64,000 bases of DNA from an uncultured Pirellulales bacterium (lineage in GTDB: Bacteria; Planctomycetota; Planctomycetia; Pirellulales; Thermoguttaceae). Position numbers and translations under genes: made by a program. Under the pieces are notes generated by a model. The model did not search any database and was not told the DNA's origin. It worked only from the letters and a program-made list of their open reading frames with translations. Below, in pieces: positions 31,990 to 40,694 of the stretch. How positions within the stretch are numbered: position 1 is the first letter of the stretch; each line of letters opens with the position of its first letter. The DNA is taken from assembly GCA_938015445.1 (NCBI GenBank), contig CALLPE010000027.1:1-64000 (forward strand). Reading direction: 5' to 3'.

Positions 31990-33576
31990 ATGCCAGATTT
32001 CAGCAGCAGCAATAAACTCAGCAGCAGCAATAAACTCGGCAGTGGCAATAAACTCGGCAATAAACTGTTGCGGCGGAAGTTCCTTTCGGCGGTCGGTGCA
32101 GCAGCGGCCGGCGCGGCAGCCAGCGCCACAATCGTTCCGGCAACGGTACTGGGGACAGCGCAGCGACCCGCGCCCAGTCAGCGCGTCAACCTGGCGATGA
32201 TCGGCACCGGTTCGCAGGGTTTGCGGGTGATGTTCAACTTTCTGCGCGAGCCGGACGTGCAAATCGTGGCGGTCTGCGACGCCAACCGGCAAAGCAGCGA
32301 CTATCACCAATGGAGCCAGAACGAGTTTTGCAACTCGGTGCGGCGGTTGCTGGGCGTCGGTACCGGCTGGGAGTGGCTCAGCCCGAACAAACCGCTGCGG
32401 CTGACGCAAACGCTTACAGTCACCAGCGGCACGGCCGGTTACGAGCCAGCCCGGCAAATCGTCGAGGCGTATTACGGCAAAGACCGTCCGTCAGGCCAGT
32501 ATCACGGCTGCAAGGCGTATGCCGACTTCCGCGAGCTGCTCGACAAACAGCCGGACGTGGACGCAGTGGTCCTCTGCACGCACGACACGCTGCACGCGCC
32601 AATTGCGGTGGCCGCCATGCGCAAGGGGAAACACGTGTGGTGTCAGAAGCCGATGACCTACAGCGTGGCCGAGGCGCGGCGCATGGGCCAAGTGGCTCGG
32701 GAAACCGGCGTGGCCACCCAAGTCGCCGTGGGTAACGCGGCCTCGGAGGATACGCGGCGGCTGTGCCAGTGGGTGGCCGCGGGGGCTATCGGCCCGGTAC
32801 GCGAAGTGATCAACTGGTCCAGCCGTCCGTTCTGGCCGCAAGGGCTGGAACGTCCCACCGACACGCCGTCGGTGCCCGACGGGTTGAACTGGGACCTGTG
32901 GCTGGGTCCGTCGCCGCACAGGCCGTACCATCCGATATACCTGCCGTTCGTGTGGCGGGGATGGTACGACTTTGGCTGCGGCGCGCTGGGCGACATGGGC
33001 TGCTACAGCTTCGACACCATCTTCCGCGTGCTGAAGTTGGAAGCGCCGGAGTGGGTCGAGGCTTCCGCCAGCGAGCCTTATCCGGAAACGTATCCCGTGG
33101 CGTCGATCGTCCGCTACCAATTTCCCGCCCGAGGCGACATGCCGCCTGTGCGGCTGACCTGGTACGACGGCGGCCTGCTGCCGGCGCGGCCCGACCAATT
33201 GGAGCCACACCGCCGCTTGCCCAAAGAAGGACTGATGTTCATCGGCGACGGCGGGATCATTTTGGCCGGTTTCACCGGGCAGCAACCGCAACTGATACCA
33301 GAGTCGAGGATGAAGCAGTTCCAGCCGCCGCCCCCGTCGCTCCCTCGACGGCCGGACATCTCGCGCCAGTGGCTAGATGCCTGCAAGGGCAGCAAAGAAA
33401 CACCCGACGCCAACTTCGAGTTTACCGCCGTAGTGACCGAGGCCTTACAACTGGGCAACGTTGCCGTGCGGACCCGCGAGCGGCTGGCTTGGGACCCGAC
33501 CGCCATGAGGGTCACAAATCACCCGGCTGCTCAGAAATATGTGGCCCCGGAGTACCGCAGCGGCTGGACGCTGTGA
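31990..33576 (+). CDS. Gfo/Idh/MocA family oxidoreductase, Tat-exported
   Basis: A 528-residue protein. Residues 5-26 are an in-frame (S/G)-x-(S/G)-NKL repeat, followed by a twin-arginine signal (LLRRKFLSAVGAAAAG, RR at 28-29). The Rossmann fold starts at LAMIGTGSQG and the motif WCQKPMTYS lies near residue 220, with Gln replacing the usual Glu of EKP and the Lys kept. The C-terminal half has the family beta-sheet domain. NAD(P)-dependent oxidation of a sugar or sugar derivative in the periplasm is implied by the family and the Tat signal; the substrate is unknown. Genes of this type are highly expanded in planctomycetes. Confidence 0.9.
   Translation: MPDFSSSNKLSSSNKLGSGNKLGNKLLRRKFLSAVGAAAAGAAASATIVPATVLGTAQRPAPSQRVNLAMIGTGSQGLRVMFNFLREPDVQIVAVCDANRQSSDYHQWSQNEFCNSVRRLLGVGTGWEWLSPNKPLRLTQTLTVTSGTAGYEPARQIVEAYYGKDRPSGQYHGCKAYADFRELLDKQPDVDAVVLCTHDTLHAPIAVAAMRKGKHVWCQKPMTYSVAEARRMGQVARETGVATQVAVGNAASEDTRRLCQWVAAGAIGPVREVINWSSRPFWPQGLERPTDTPSVPDGLNWDLWLGPSPHRPYHPIYLPFVWRGWYDFGCGALGDMGCYSFDTIFRVLKLEAPEWVEASASEPYPETYPVASIVRYQFPARGDMPPVRLTWYDGGLLPARPDQLEPHRRLPKEGLMFIGDGGIILAGFTGQQPQLIPESRMKQFQPPPPSLPRRPDISRQWLDACKGSKETPDANFEFTAVVTEALQLGNVAVRTRERLAWDPTAMRVTNHPAAQKYVAPEYRSGWTL
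32002..32067 (+). repeat. 18-bp in-frame repeat at the N-terminus of the oxidoreductase
   Basis: AGCAGCAGCAATAAACTC occurs twice exactly (32002-32019, 32020-32037), then GGCAGTGGCAATAAACTC and a truncated GGCAATAAACTG. They encode SSSNKL, SSSNKL, GSGNKL, GNKL, placed directly before the twin-arginine motif. Confidence 0.97.
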
Positions 33577-33594
33577 GACAGCGCTGCCACGCTG

Positions 33595-33639
33595 CCACGG
33601 CGGGCCGTCCGACCGCGCTGCCGTGCCGCCGCGCCGTGG
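33595..33639. terminator. Possible hairpin between convergent genes
   Basis: CCACGGCG (33595-33602) pairs with CGCCGTGG (33632-33639) in the 105-bp spacer between the oxidoreductase and the DUF1080 gene, which converge. There is no T-run. Confidence 0.3.
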
Positions 33640-33681
33640 AGGGCGATTACCATTTTCCGGCTAGGGTTTGCGAATCACTTA

Positions 33682-34386
33682 TCACTTGGTGATGATCTTG
33701 ATATTGCGGTAGGCCACTGGGCCGTGGTCGCCCTGGAACATCAGCGGGCCGGTGGGATGTTCACGGCCGGTCACTCCGCCGGGTGTTTGCTGTTTCATCT
33801 CCACGTTTTCGTGGATGACCTGGCCGTTCAGCTCCACCTTGATGAACTTGGCGTTGGCCACTTTTTTGTCGCCTTCGAAGCGCGGCGCCTGGAACTCGAT
33901 GCGGAACTTCTGCCACTCGCCCGGCTTGCCGCAGGCGTTGACGCGCGGAGCCGTCGCTCCATAGATTCCCCCCATATCGCCCGGGCCGACCTTCGTCTTC
34001 CCGTAGCTATCCAACACCTGCACTTCGTACTCGCCCATCACGTAGATGCCCGAGTTGGAACCCTGCGGCACCATTACTTCCACTTCGATGATGCAGTCGC
34101 CGAACTTCTCCAAGGTGTAGATGTCCCGTCCGCGGCCGGTGGTATTGACCAACTCGCCGGGAGCGTCGCCGGCCGGCTCGACCACCAACGCCCGAGGGTT
34201 CTTTGGATCAACCTTGGCGATGCCCACGGTCCATTTGCTGTCTTCGAGCTTTCCGCCTTTGGCGGTCCAGCCGTCGAGGTTCTTGCCGTTGAAAGGCTTT
34301 ATTTCGGCCCCGCTCGCCCAGCAGGCGAACATCAGCACACACATCAGGCCAAACAACACAAGCAGTTGGTTGCGAAAGTGCTTCAT
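33682..34386 (-). CDS. DUF1080 (3-keto-disaccharide hydrolase-like) exported protein
   Basis: A 234-residue protein: signal peptide (hydrophobic LLVLFGLMCVLMFACWASG, cleavage near ASGA) then a single DUF1080 jelly-roll domain starting IKPFNGKNLDGWTAKGG and containing FGDCIIEVEVMVPQGSNSG. This family contains the 3-keto-glycoside hydrolases that act with Gfo/Idh-type dehydrogenases, a known route of glycoside cleavage through a 3-keto intermediate. Here it sits between two Tat-exported Gfo/Idh genes, which supports joint work in the periplasm, but not on one transcript. CAGGAGC lies upstream of the ATG. Confidence 0.88.
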   Translation of the reverse strand: MKHFRNQLLVLFGLMCVLMFACWASGAEIKPFNGKNLDGWTAKGGKLEDSKWTVGIAKVDPKNPRALVVEPAGDAPGELVNTTGRGRDIYTLEKFGDCIIEVEVMVPQGSNSGIYVMGEYEVQVLDSYGKTKVGPGDMGGIYGATAPRVNACGKPGEWQKFRIEFQAPRFEGDKKVANAKFIKVELNGQVIHENVEMKQQTPGGVTGREHPTGPLMFQGDHGPVAYRNIKIITK

Positions 34387-34668
34387 GGCTTGCTCCTGTT
34401 ACGGTGATATTAATTGAAAACATTCCAAGGCGCCGAACCGGCGCTGTGCCCTCTGGGATGCCTTACGGTCGAGGCGTGACAATGGTGGACTTCGGCGCGC
34501 ATATCGCGCAGCTTGTGCACAGCGCGCACAGATTATAGTTTGCCCGGCGGCACAGTGCCAACTTTTTGCGCGCCTTGTTCTGTCGCCCGCCAAATGCGCG
34601 GCAAACGCAATCGTCAAGCGGCCGCCAAGCCTCTTTGCTGGGCGAACGGTCCCTATGCTCGAGAAATG

Positions 34669-35451
34669 CTACCTGCCCAGCAAGGCATCGACGGCTGCGC
34701 CGATGTCGGGGCTGGCCATCAACGTTTCGCCCACCAGCATTGCCTGCACCCCAGCCGATTCCAGCAGCTCCACGTCGGCCCGGGTGCGGATGCCGCTTTC
34801 GGCCACCAGAATCCGTTCCGGCGGGATCCGCTCCCGTAGCCGCAGCGTGTGCTGGATATCCACTTCAAAACTGTGCAGATTGCGGTTGTTGACTCCGATC
34901 AGCCTGGTGCCCAACTGCAATACACGATGCAGATTGGACGGGTCATGCAATTCCACCAAGGGCGTCATCCCTTGTGAAATGATCAGCGCATACAGAAGCC
35001 GTAACTGGGCGTCGTCCAAACATTCGGCTATCAGCAGCACGGCGTCTGCCCCGGCTGCCCGGGCCTGATACACCTGGTACGGCTCGACCACGAAATCCTT
35101 GCACAACACAGGCACTTCCACCGCGGCGCGCACCATGCGGAGATTGTCGAACGAGCCTTGAAAGTACCGCTCTTCGGTCAGCACGCTGATACACGCCGCC
35201 CCGTGCCGTTGGTATGTGCGCGCCACCTCGGCCGGATCGAATTGGGCGCGAATTAGTCCTTTGCTGGGACTGGCCTTTTTGACTTCGGCGATCAGTCGGA
35301 TGGGCGGGCCGCCGGACAGGGCCGCTAAAAAATCCCGGGGCGGCGGTGCGGCAGCGGCAAGCTCGCGCAGCGTGGCTTCCGGCGTCAGTTGCTGGTGACG
35401 CTCGATCTGGCGGCGCCGATCGGCGACGATCTTGTCGACAATGGTAGACAT
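34669..35451 (-). CDS. trpC: Indole-3-glycerol phosphate synthase
   Basis: A 260-residue TIM-barrel enzyme of tryptophan synthesis that converts CdRP to indole-3-glycerol phosphate. The catalytic and substrate sites are intact: IAEVKKASPSKG (Lys), VLCKDFVV (Lys), LLIAECL (Glu), IGVNNRNL (Asn) and LVAESGI (Glu, Ser). Length and order are normal. The start MSTIVDKIV is typical of the family; an extension of 44 codons upstream has no family similarity. No other trp gene is adjacent, as is common where the pathway is dispersed. Confidence 0.97.
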   Translation of the reverse strand: MSTIVDKIVADRRRQIERHQQLTPEATLRELAAAAPPPRDFLAALSGGPPIRLIAEVKKASPSKGLIRAQFDPAEVARTYQRHGAACISVLTEERYFQGSFDNLRMVRAAVEVPVLCKDFVVEPYQVYQARAAGADAVLLIAECLDDAQLRLLYALIISQGMTPLVELHDPSNLHRVLQLGTRLIGVNNRNLHSFEVDIQHTLRLRERIPPERILVAESGIRTRADVELLESAGVQAMLVGETLMASPDIGAAVDALLGR

Positions 35452-35790
35452 CACTGTACGGCCGGGCGCAGCCGGTCGACTACGATTGTTGGTTCGCGGA
35501 GCCAATATTGGCCCCGCCGGGCCAAGCCTTGTGCTGGCAATCGTGGTGTGCTTGCCCCGAACGAAGTGCCCTGATGCGAGCACACGGCCTTATTTTACGT
35601 TCCCCCGGCGCCACAAAAAAGCTTGCCATTTCGGGTTGCCGGGCACACAATAGCGGCTGTCGATAGTTGGCACACCGCGCAAAACACACCTTGAAAAAGC
35701 CCACCGTGTAAAAGAGGTTTTCACAGCAACAGGCACACGCTTAACTGCTTGGCTTGTTGTAAAAGCACACCGTGTTGAGGAGGTTTTCGC
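35452..35790. other. Divergent spacer between trpC and an oxidoreductase gene
   Basis: About 340 bp between the divergent trpC and the gene at 35791. It carries promoters for both and the 30-bp repeat pair at 35695-35790. No gene is seen. Confidence 0.5.
35695..35790. repeat. 30-bp direct repeat pair covering the ribosome-binding region
   Basis: AAAAGC-CACCGTGT...AGAGGTTTTC at 35695-35724 recurs at 35761-35790 as AAAAGCACACCGTGT...GGAGGTTTTC, offset 66 bp. The second copy supplies the GGAGG ribosome site and ends at the ATG; the first has GAGG without a start codon. Confidence 0.85.
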
Positions 35791-37074
35791 ATGACTAAGC
35801 AAGCACTGCGAGTGTCGCGGCGCCGATTGCTCAAAGCCGCGCTCCCGTTGGCCACCGCACTGGCCGCCCCGCAGGTCGTTCCGGCAGTGGTCCTGGGCCG
35901 CGAGGGAGCGGTCGCCCCCAGCGAGAAGATCATCGTCGGCGGGCTGGGCATTGGCGGTCGCGGCTCCTACGTGTTGAATTGTTTTCTCAACGAACCGGAC
36001 GTGAAGGTCGTGGCCGTGTGCGACGTCCGCGCCGCCCGCCGCGAAGCCACTAAAAAACAAGTCGACTCGAAATACGGCAATCAGGATTGCGCCGTTTACC
36101 GCGATTTCCGCGAGTTTCTGGCGCGGTCGGACATCGACGCCGTGCTGATCACCACCGGCTCGAACTGGCATGCGCTGTTGTCGATCTATTCGGCCAAAGC
36201 AGGCAAAGACGTATATTGCGAAAAGCCTTGTACCAAGACTATCGCCGAGAGTTTGGCGCTGGAGGAGACGTTCCGGCGCACGGGCCGCATTTTTCAGGGC
36301 GGAATGCAGCGCCGAAACCTGCCTCATTTCCAGTTCGCCGTGGAGTTGGCCCAGCAGGGCAAACTGGGCAAGCTGACAGCCTTGCACGCACATCCGGGGG
36401 GTATGGGCACAGGCACCAGCGGCTGGGCCCCGCCCGAACCCGAACCACCAAAAGAGCAAGTCGATTGGGACTTGTATCTCGGTCCGGCTGCCTGGCGTCC
36501 GTACAATCGCGGGCTGGTCAATTCCGGTTTCGAGAAAGGCGGCGGCATGGTCGGCGGCGGTGTGCTGGAATGGGGCTCGCATTGCGTCGATCTGTGCCAA
36601 TGGGCCAACAATGCCGACGACACGGCCCCGGTCGAGTACTTCCCCATCGAGAACGGCCAGGCCACGGCGCGATACGCCAACGGCGTCAAACTGGTGATGC
36701 GCAACGACGGCTGGATGCCGCTGGGTTCCTGTCCGGTGCGGTTCGAAGGCGAAACCGGCTGGGTCGAAACCGGCGACAGTGGTCGACTGGCGCTGAGTTC
36801 CCCGGCGCTGCTGGCCGGACGAAAAGTGGCTGAAATCGGCGGCTATCCGGCCCATTTCCACGTGCGCGATTTTCTCAATTGCGTTAAGACCCGAGCACAA
36901 CCGAAAGTCAACGCCAAGGTGGCTTGCCAGTCGCACATCGCCTGTCATGCCGCCAACATCGCCATCTTTCTGGGCCGCACGCTTCGTTACGATCCGCAGC
37001 GCAACGAGTTCATCGGCGACGACGAGGCCAACCGGCTGCGCGGCGAAGCAATCCGCGAGCCGTGGCGGATATAA
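35791..37074 (+). CDS. Gfo/Idh/MocA family oxidoreductase, Tat-exported
   Basis: A 427-residue protein with a twin-arginine signal (VSRRRLLKAALPL) and the Rossmann motif GGLGIGGRG. The family YCEKPCTKT motif (Glu-Lys-Pro near residue 144) is canonical here. The C-terminal half has DWDLYLGPAAWRPYN and the GGGMVGGGVLEWGSH stretch (substrate-binding His), typical of planctomycete paralogs. It likely oxidises a sugar or glycoside in the periplasm. It has a strong GGAGG ribosome site. Its stop codon lies in the first unit of a 13-bp tandem repeat. Confidence 0.92.
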   Translation: MTKQALRVSRRRLLKAALPLATALAAPQVVPAVVLGREGAVAPSEKIIVGGLGIGGRGSYVLNCFLNEPDVKVVAVCDVRAARREATKKQVDSKYGNQDCAVYRDFREFLARSDIDAVLITTGSNWHALLSIYSAKAGKDVYCEKPCTKTIAESLALEETFRRTGRIFQGGMQRRNLPHFQFAVELAQQGKLGKLTALHAHPGGMGTGTSGWAPPEPEPPKEQVDWDLYLGPAAWRPYNRGLVNSGFEKGGGMVGGGVLEWGSHCVDLCQWANNADDTAPVEYFPIENGQATARYANGVKLVMRNDGWMPLGSCPVRFEGETGWVETGDSGRLALSSPALLAGRKVAEIGGYPAHFHVRDFLNCVKTRAQPKVNAKVACQSHIACHAANIAIFLGRTLRYDPQRNEFIGDDEANRLRGEAIREPWRI

Positions 37075-37140
37075 ATGGCGGCTACAAATGACAGATATAA
37101 ATGGCGGATATAAATGACGGATATAAATGACGGATATAAA
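37063..37140. repeat. 13-bp tandem repeat (6 copies) spanning a stop codon
   Basis: Six contiguous 13-bp units start at 37063, 37076, 37089, 37102, 37115 and 37128, with consensus TGrCGGATATAAA. The first unit contains the last codons and TAA of the preceding oxidoreductase. Thirteen is not a multiple of three, so each copy reads in another frame. Confidence 0.97.
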
Positions 37141-37262
37141 TGTCGCCGACCGCTGGGGCGAAGCCGAACCAGCAATCACCTGCCCCGAAGTCCATAAGAC
37201 CGACCGCAACAATACGCAAGACCAACCCGAACATTCACGCCTTGTGCAGAGGAGCAGGAAAT

Positions 37263-39392
37263 ATGAACATTCGACGCTCGCTCATAATCCGACCCTTGAT
37301 GATAGTTCGACCCTTGATGATAGTCGGACCCTCGATGATAGCCCAACCCTCGATGATAATCCGATCATTGCCGATACTGCGACGCTGGCTGATAAATCGG
37401 CGCTGGTTAATAACCGGATGCCTCCTTGCGGCGGTATTGTCGCAATGCCTGTGGTGCGCGCTGGCTGCCGATAGGCCTCAGGCCGCCAAAGCGATCGACC
37501 CGGCCGAAGCGGCACAGCGCGAGGCAAAGCTGATCGAAGTGCTCAACTCCGACGCCCCCAAGGCCGAAAAGGCCATCACCTGCAAGCGGCTGGCGATTTA
37601 CGGTTCCGGTCGGGCAGTGCCGGCGCTGGCGCCGTTGTTGGCCGATAGCGAACTGGCCTCCTGGGCTAGGATTGCCTTGGAGGCCATCCCCGACGCGGCC
37701 GCCGACGCCACACTGCGCGAAGCGGCCGTCAAGCTTCAGGGGCGGTTGTTGGTGGGCGTAATAAACTCACTGGGCGTGCGCCGCGACGCAAAGGCCGTGG
37801 ACGTTCTCACGGCGCGCCTCAAGGACGCCGACGCGGAAGTCGCTTCCGCTGCCGCAGCGGCACTGGGACGCATCGGCGGACAGGCGGCCGTGGAAGCCTT
37901 GCAGAAGGCCATCGCTGCCGGGAACGTCGCCGTTCGTTCCGCCGCAGCCGAAGGGTTGATTCTGTGCGCCGAACGGGCGCTGGCCACCGGAAATCGCCAC
38001 GAAGCCATCGCTCTGTTCGATTTGGTGCGCAAGGCCGACGTTCCTAAACAACGTGTGCTGGAGGCTACGCGCGGCGCGATCTTGGCACGCCAGTCCGAAG
38101 GCGCAGCGCTGCTGGCCGAACTGTTGCAATCGGCCGATAGAGATAGCTTCGCCCTGGGGTTGCGGGTAGCGCGCGAAATGCATCCCGCCGCTGTCGCACA
38201 AGGGCCTCTGCTAGACGCCTTGGTACGCGCCGCGCCGAACCGCAAGGCGCTTCTGATCTATGCATTGGCCGATTGCGGCGACCCGATGATTCTGGCCGTA
38301 ATCCAGCAGCAGGTCCGGGGCGCACCGGCCGATGTCCGCGTGGCGGCGATTCGCGCCACGGCGCGGCTGGGCGGGGCGTGGTGCATACCAGCTCTGCTGG
38401 AAGCGGCCGCCGATGAGGACCACGGCGTTTCCCGCACGGCAATCGAAGCCCTGGCCGAGTTGCGCGGAGTGGACGTCGACCGCGAAATCCTGGCCCAACT
38501 GAAAACTGCCCAAGGCAAAGAGCGTCGGTTGCTGATCGAAGTAATCGGCCAACGGTACTTGGTGGGGGCCACGCCCGAGCTGCTCAAAGCCGCCGAAGAC
38601 GCCGACGCACAAGTGCGCATCGCTGCGCTGGGCGCGCTGGGAGCGACGGTGGATTTCGAGCAGTTGCCGGTGCTCATCAAGCGGGTGGCGACCGAGGTGG
38701 ATAACTCCGACGAGGCAAAAGCTGCCCAGCAGGCCCTGACAATCGCCTGCTCTCGAATGCCCGACCGCGAGGCGTGCGCCCAGGCACTGGCGGACGAAAT
38801 GGCGCCGTCGGCCCCGCCGGCAAAGATCAGGTTTTTGGAGGTGCTTGGTGAGCTGGGCGGCAGCAAAGCGCTGCAAACGGTGGTTGCGGCCACCAAAGAC
38901 CCGAACGCACAAGTGCAGGATGCGGCAGTCCGAGTGCTGGGCGAGTGGATGACTCCCGATGCGGCTCCAGCGTTGCTGGAGTTGGCTAGCTCGGCCAAAG
39001 ACGGGAAATTGCAGACTCGGGCATTGCGGGGCTACATCCGCGTGGCCCGGCAGCTCGAAGTGCCCACCCCTGAGCGCATCGCCATGTGCGCCAAGGCGCT
39101 GCCGCTGTGTCAGCGGGACGACGAACGTCGGCTGGTGCTCGAGGTGTTGCGACGGTATCCGAGCGCCGAAGGAATCGCGCTTGCCGCCGGACTACTGCAA
39201 CACCAGCAGCTCAAGGAGGAAGCCGCCAGCGCCGTGGTGGCCATCGCCGAAAAGATCGGGCAACGCGAGCCAGCGGCAGTCGCCCAGGCGCTCAAACAGG
39301 TGATCGCGGCATCCGTCGGCCAAGATGCCACCCAAAAGGCACAATCGCTGCTAGATCAGGCCAACCGGCGGTTGCGCACGAGCGGGCGGTGA
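37263..39392 (+). CDS. HEAT-repeat protein with unusual N-terminal hexapeptide repeats
   Basis: A 709-residue protein. Residues 4-51 are eight 6-residue repeats (RRSLII, RPLMIV, RPLMIV, GPSMIA, QPSMII, RSLPIL, RRWLIN, RRWLIT), then a hydrophobic segment (GCLLAAVLSQCLWCALA) that looks like the core of a signal peptide. The rest is almost all HEAT/PBS-lyase-like helical pairs, for example VLTARLKDADAEVASAAAAALGRIGG broken into 30-residue units with A..ALG.IG endings. HEAT repeats bind proteins; no enzyme motif is present. ATG 37263 with GAGGAGCAGG upstream is preferred over 37140. The repeat block makes the signal peptide N-region abnormally long. Confidence 0.85.
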   Translation: MNIRRSLIIRPLMIVRPLMIVGPSMIAQPSMIIRSLPILRRWLINRRWLITGCLLAAVLSQCLWCALAADRPQAAKAIDPAEAAQREAKLIEVLNSDAPKAEKAITCKRLAIYGSGRAVPALAPLLADSELASWARIALEAIPDAAADATLREAAVKLQGRLLVGVINSLGVRRDAKAVDVLTARLKDADAEVASAAAAALGRIGGQAAVEALQKAIAAGNVAVRSAAAEGLILCAERALATGNRHEAIALFDLVRKADVPKQRVLEATRGAILARQSEGAALLAELLQSADRDSFALGLRVAREMHPAAVAQGPLLDALVRAAPNRKALLIYALADCGDPMILAVIQQQVRGAPADVRVAAIRATARLGGAWCIPALLEAAADEDHGVSRTAIEALAELRGVDVDREILAQLKTAQGKERRLLIEVIGQRYLVGATPELLKAAEDADAQVRIAALGALGATVDFEQLPVLIKRVATEVDNSDEAKAAQQALTIACSRMPDREACAQALADEMAPSAPPAKIRFLEVLGELGGSKALQTVVAATKDPNAQVQDAAVRVLGEWMTPDAAPALLELASSAKDGKLQTRALRGYIRVARQLEVPTPERIAMCAKALPLCQRDDERRLVLEVLRRYPSAEGIALAAGLLQHQQLKEEAASAVVAIAEKIGQREPAAVAQALKQVIAASVGQDATQKAQSLLDQANRRLRTSGR
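37272..37415 (+). repeat. 18-bp in-frame tandem repeat (8 copies)
   Basis: Eight contiguous 18-bp units from 37272 to 37415 (e.g. CGACCCTTGATGATAGTT), diverging toward both ends, encode the hexapeptide repeats of the HEAT protein. The middle units (37290-37361) are the closest to one another. Confidence 0.95.
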
Positions 39393-39490
39393 GCGGCGCC
39401 TGCTAGTCCGCAGTGCGTTCGCGAAACAATTGCCAAGGGGGCCGGCGCCTGCCAACACCGTGCGGGGCCAAGGGGGTGCCGTGCGCCGCT

Positions 39491-40561
39491 TTACTGCACT
39501 AACGGCCGTTCGGCCAGCGGGCGCCAGTACTCGTCGTGGATTCTGGGTATAGCGGGGTTGATGGCCGTGGGGTTCATAGTTTCCACGCGGCCGTCGCCGA
39601 ACAGCACGTTCATTGCCCCGCCGTGACGTGCCCGTCCGCCACCCCAACCGGTCCAATGCGGCGAGTTGCGCATCTTGGGGGTCACGCTCACCAAGTCCCA
39701 GGCCGTATCGCCCACCACGTCGGCTACCAAGCGGCAGTATTCCACCAGAAGGATTTTCTGGCCGTCTTGGACGAAGCGGTGAACTTTCGAGTTGACCCCG
39801 TAGCTGACCACTTCGGCTTTCTCGAACTCCCATTTATGGCCGTTGTTCTCGTGGAACGGGTCGCATGGGCGCCCATTCTTGTCCACCACTACTCTGCCGT
39901 CAGGATCGAGCAGCTTGTACGTGTACCCGTGGCCGTCGCTCCATGGATATGAACCTTGCATAGCCCCGTCCACGTCGGGGTCGACCAGGATGAAGATGTC
40001 GGCCATCAGGCCGTCCCACTGCGCTGGGTTCATCAAGTCTTCAGCCACGATGGCGAAGCTGTCGCTATTGGCCGGTCTGACCCTGCCGCCGGAAATCGTT
40101 ATCCAATCGACCGGCTTGCGCAGATCGCGATGCCAGCGGACCCGCGCGCCGTCCTCGCGCAGGAAGATCTTGTAGTTGGTGTTGTACACGTAAACGCAGT
40201 AGTTTTCGATGCCGCCGGTCCCGCCGCCCCCGCCGGTTGCGCCTCGGCCGGCGCCGACCGTCAGGTCTTCGTTATCGTCGTTGGGGCAGATGTAGAACGA
40301 CGACTGGTTCTCCAGGTACGGCAGCAAGGCGGCAGTCCATTGCCGTGGCTTGATTACCCGCTTGCTGCTCCCCTCCATGGTGCTGCAAAAACGCTGATAT
40401 GCCCGACCGATCTGCGCCAGATTGTTGGCGCATTGGGTCCGCCGGGCAGCTTCGCGCACGCCTTGCACAGCCGGCATCAGCAAGCTGATAAGCAATGCAA
40501 TGATGGTCACCACAATCAACAGCTCCACCAGCGTAAACGCATTACGTGATTTGCTGCGCAT
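39491..40561 (-). CDS. DUF1559 prepilin-like (type II secretion pseudopilin-like) protein
   Basis: A 356-residue protein with a type IV prepilin N-terminus: a short basic leader (MRSKSRNA), then [22 protein letters not shown] with Glu at position 5 after the likely cleavage site. The [17 protein letters not shown] block follows as in planctomycete DUF1559 proteins. The C-terminus has the NVLFGDGRV motif of that family. These proteins occur in dozens of copies per planctomycete genome and their role is unclear; pseudopilins or surface fibres are suggested. A Gly-rich loop ([13 protein letters not shown]) is notable. It lies 133 bp downstream of a membrane-anchored HEAT-like gene on the same strand, possibly an operon. 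Confidence 0.93.
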   Translation of the reverse strand: MRSKSRNAFTLVELLIVVTIIALLISLLMPAVQGVREAARRTQCANNLAQIGRAYQRFCSTMEGSSKRVIKPRQWTAALLPYLENQSSFYICPNDDNEDLTVGAGRGATGGGGGTGGIENYCVYVYNTNYKIFLREDGARVRWHRDLRKPVDWITISGGRVRPANSDSFAIVAEDLMNPAQWDGLMADIFILVDPDVDGAMQGSYPWSDGHGYTYKLLDPDGRVVVDKNGRPCDPFHENNGHKWEFEKAEVVSYGVNSKVHRFVQDGQKILLVEYCRLVADVVGDTAWDLVSVTPKMRNSPHWTGWGGGRARHGGAMNVLFGDGRVETMNPTAINPAIPRIHDEYWRPLAERPLVQ

Positions 40562-40694
40562 GGCACACCCCCTATGTACCTCGGCTCGGCACATGTTCTT
40601 TTCGGACCATACCCTTCCTGGACACACTTACCCCGCGGCGCGTGGCTCAACCGACTCGAAACGTAGAGGCTTCTCAGTCAACAACCGACCCCAA

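Noticed and set aside
35452-35583. 44-codon N-terminal extension of trpC
   Set aside because: It has no similarity to TrpC, whose fold starts at MSTIVDKIV.
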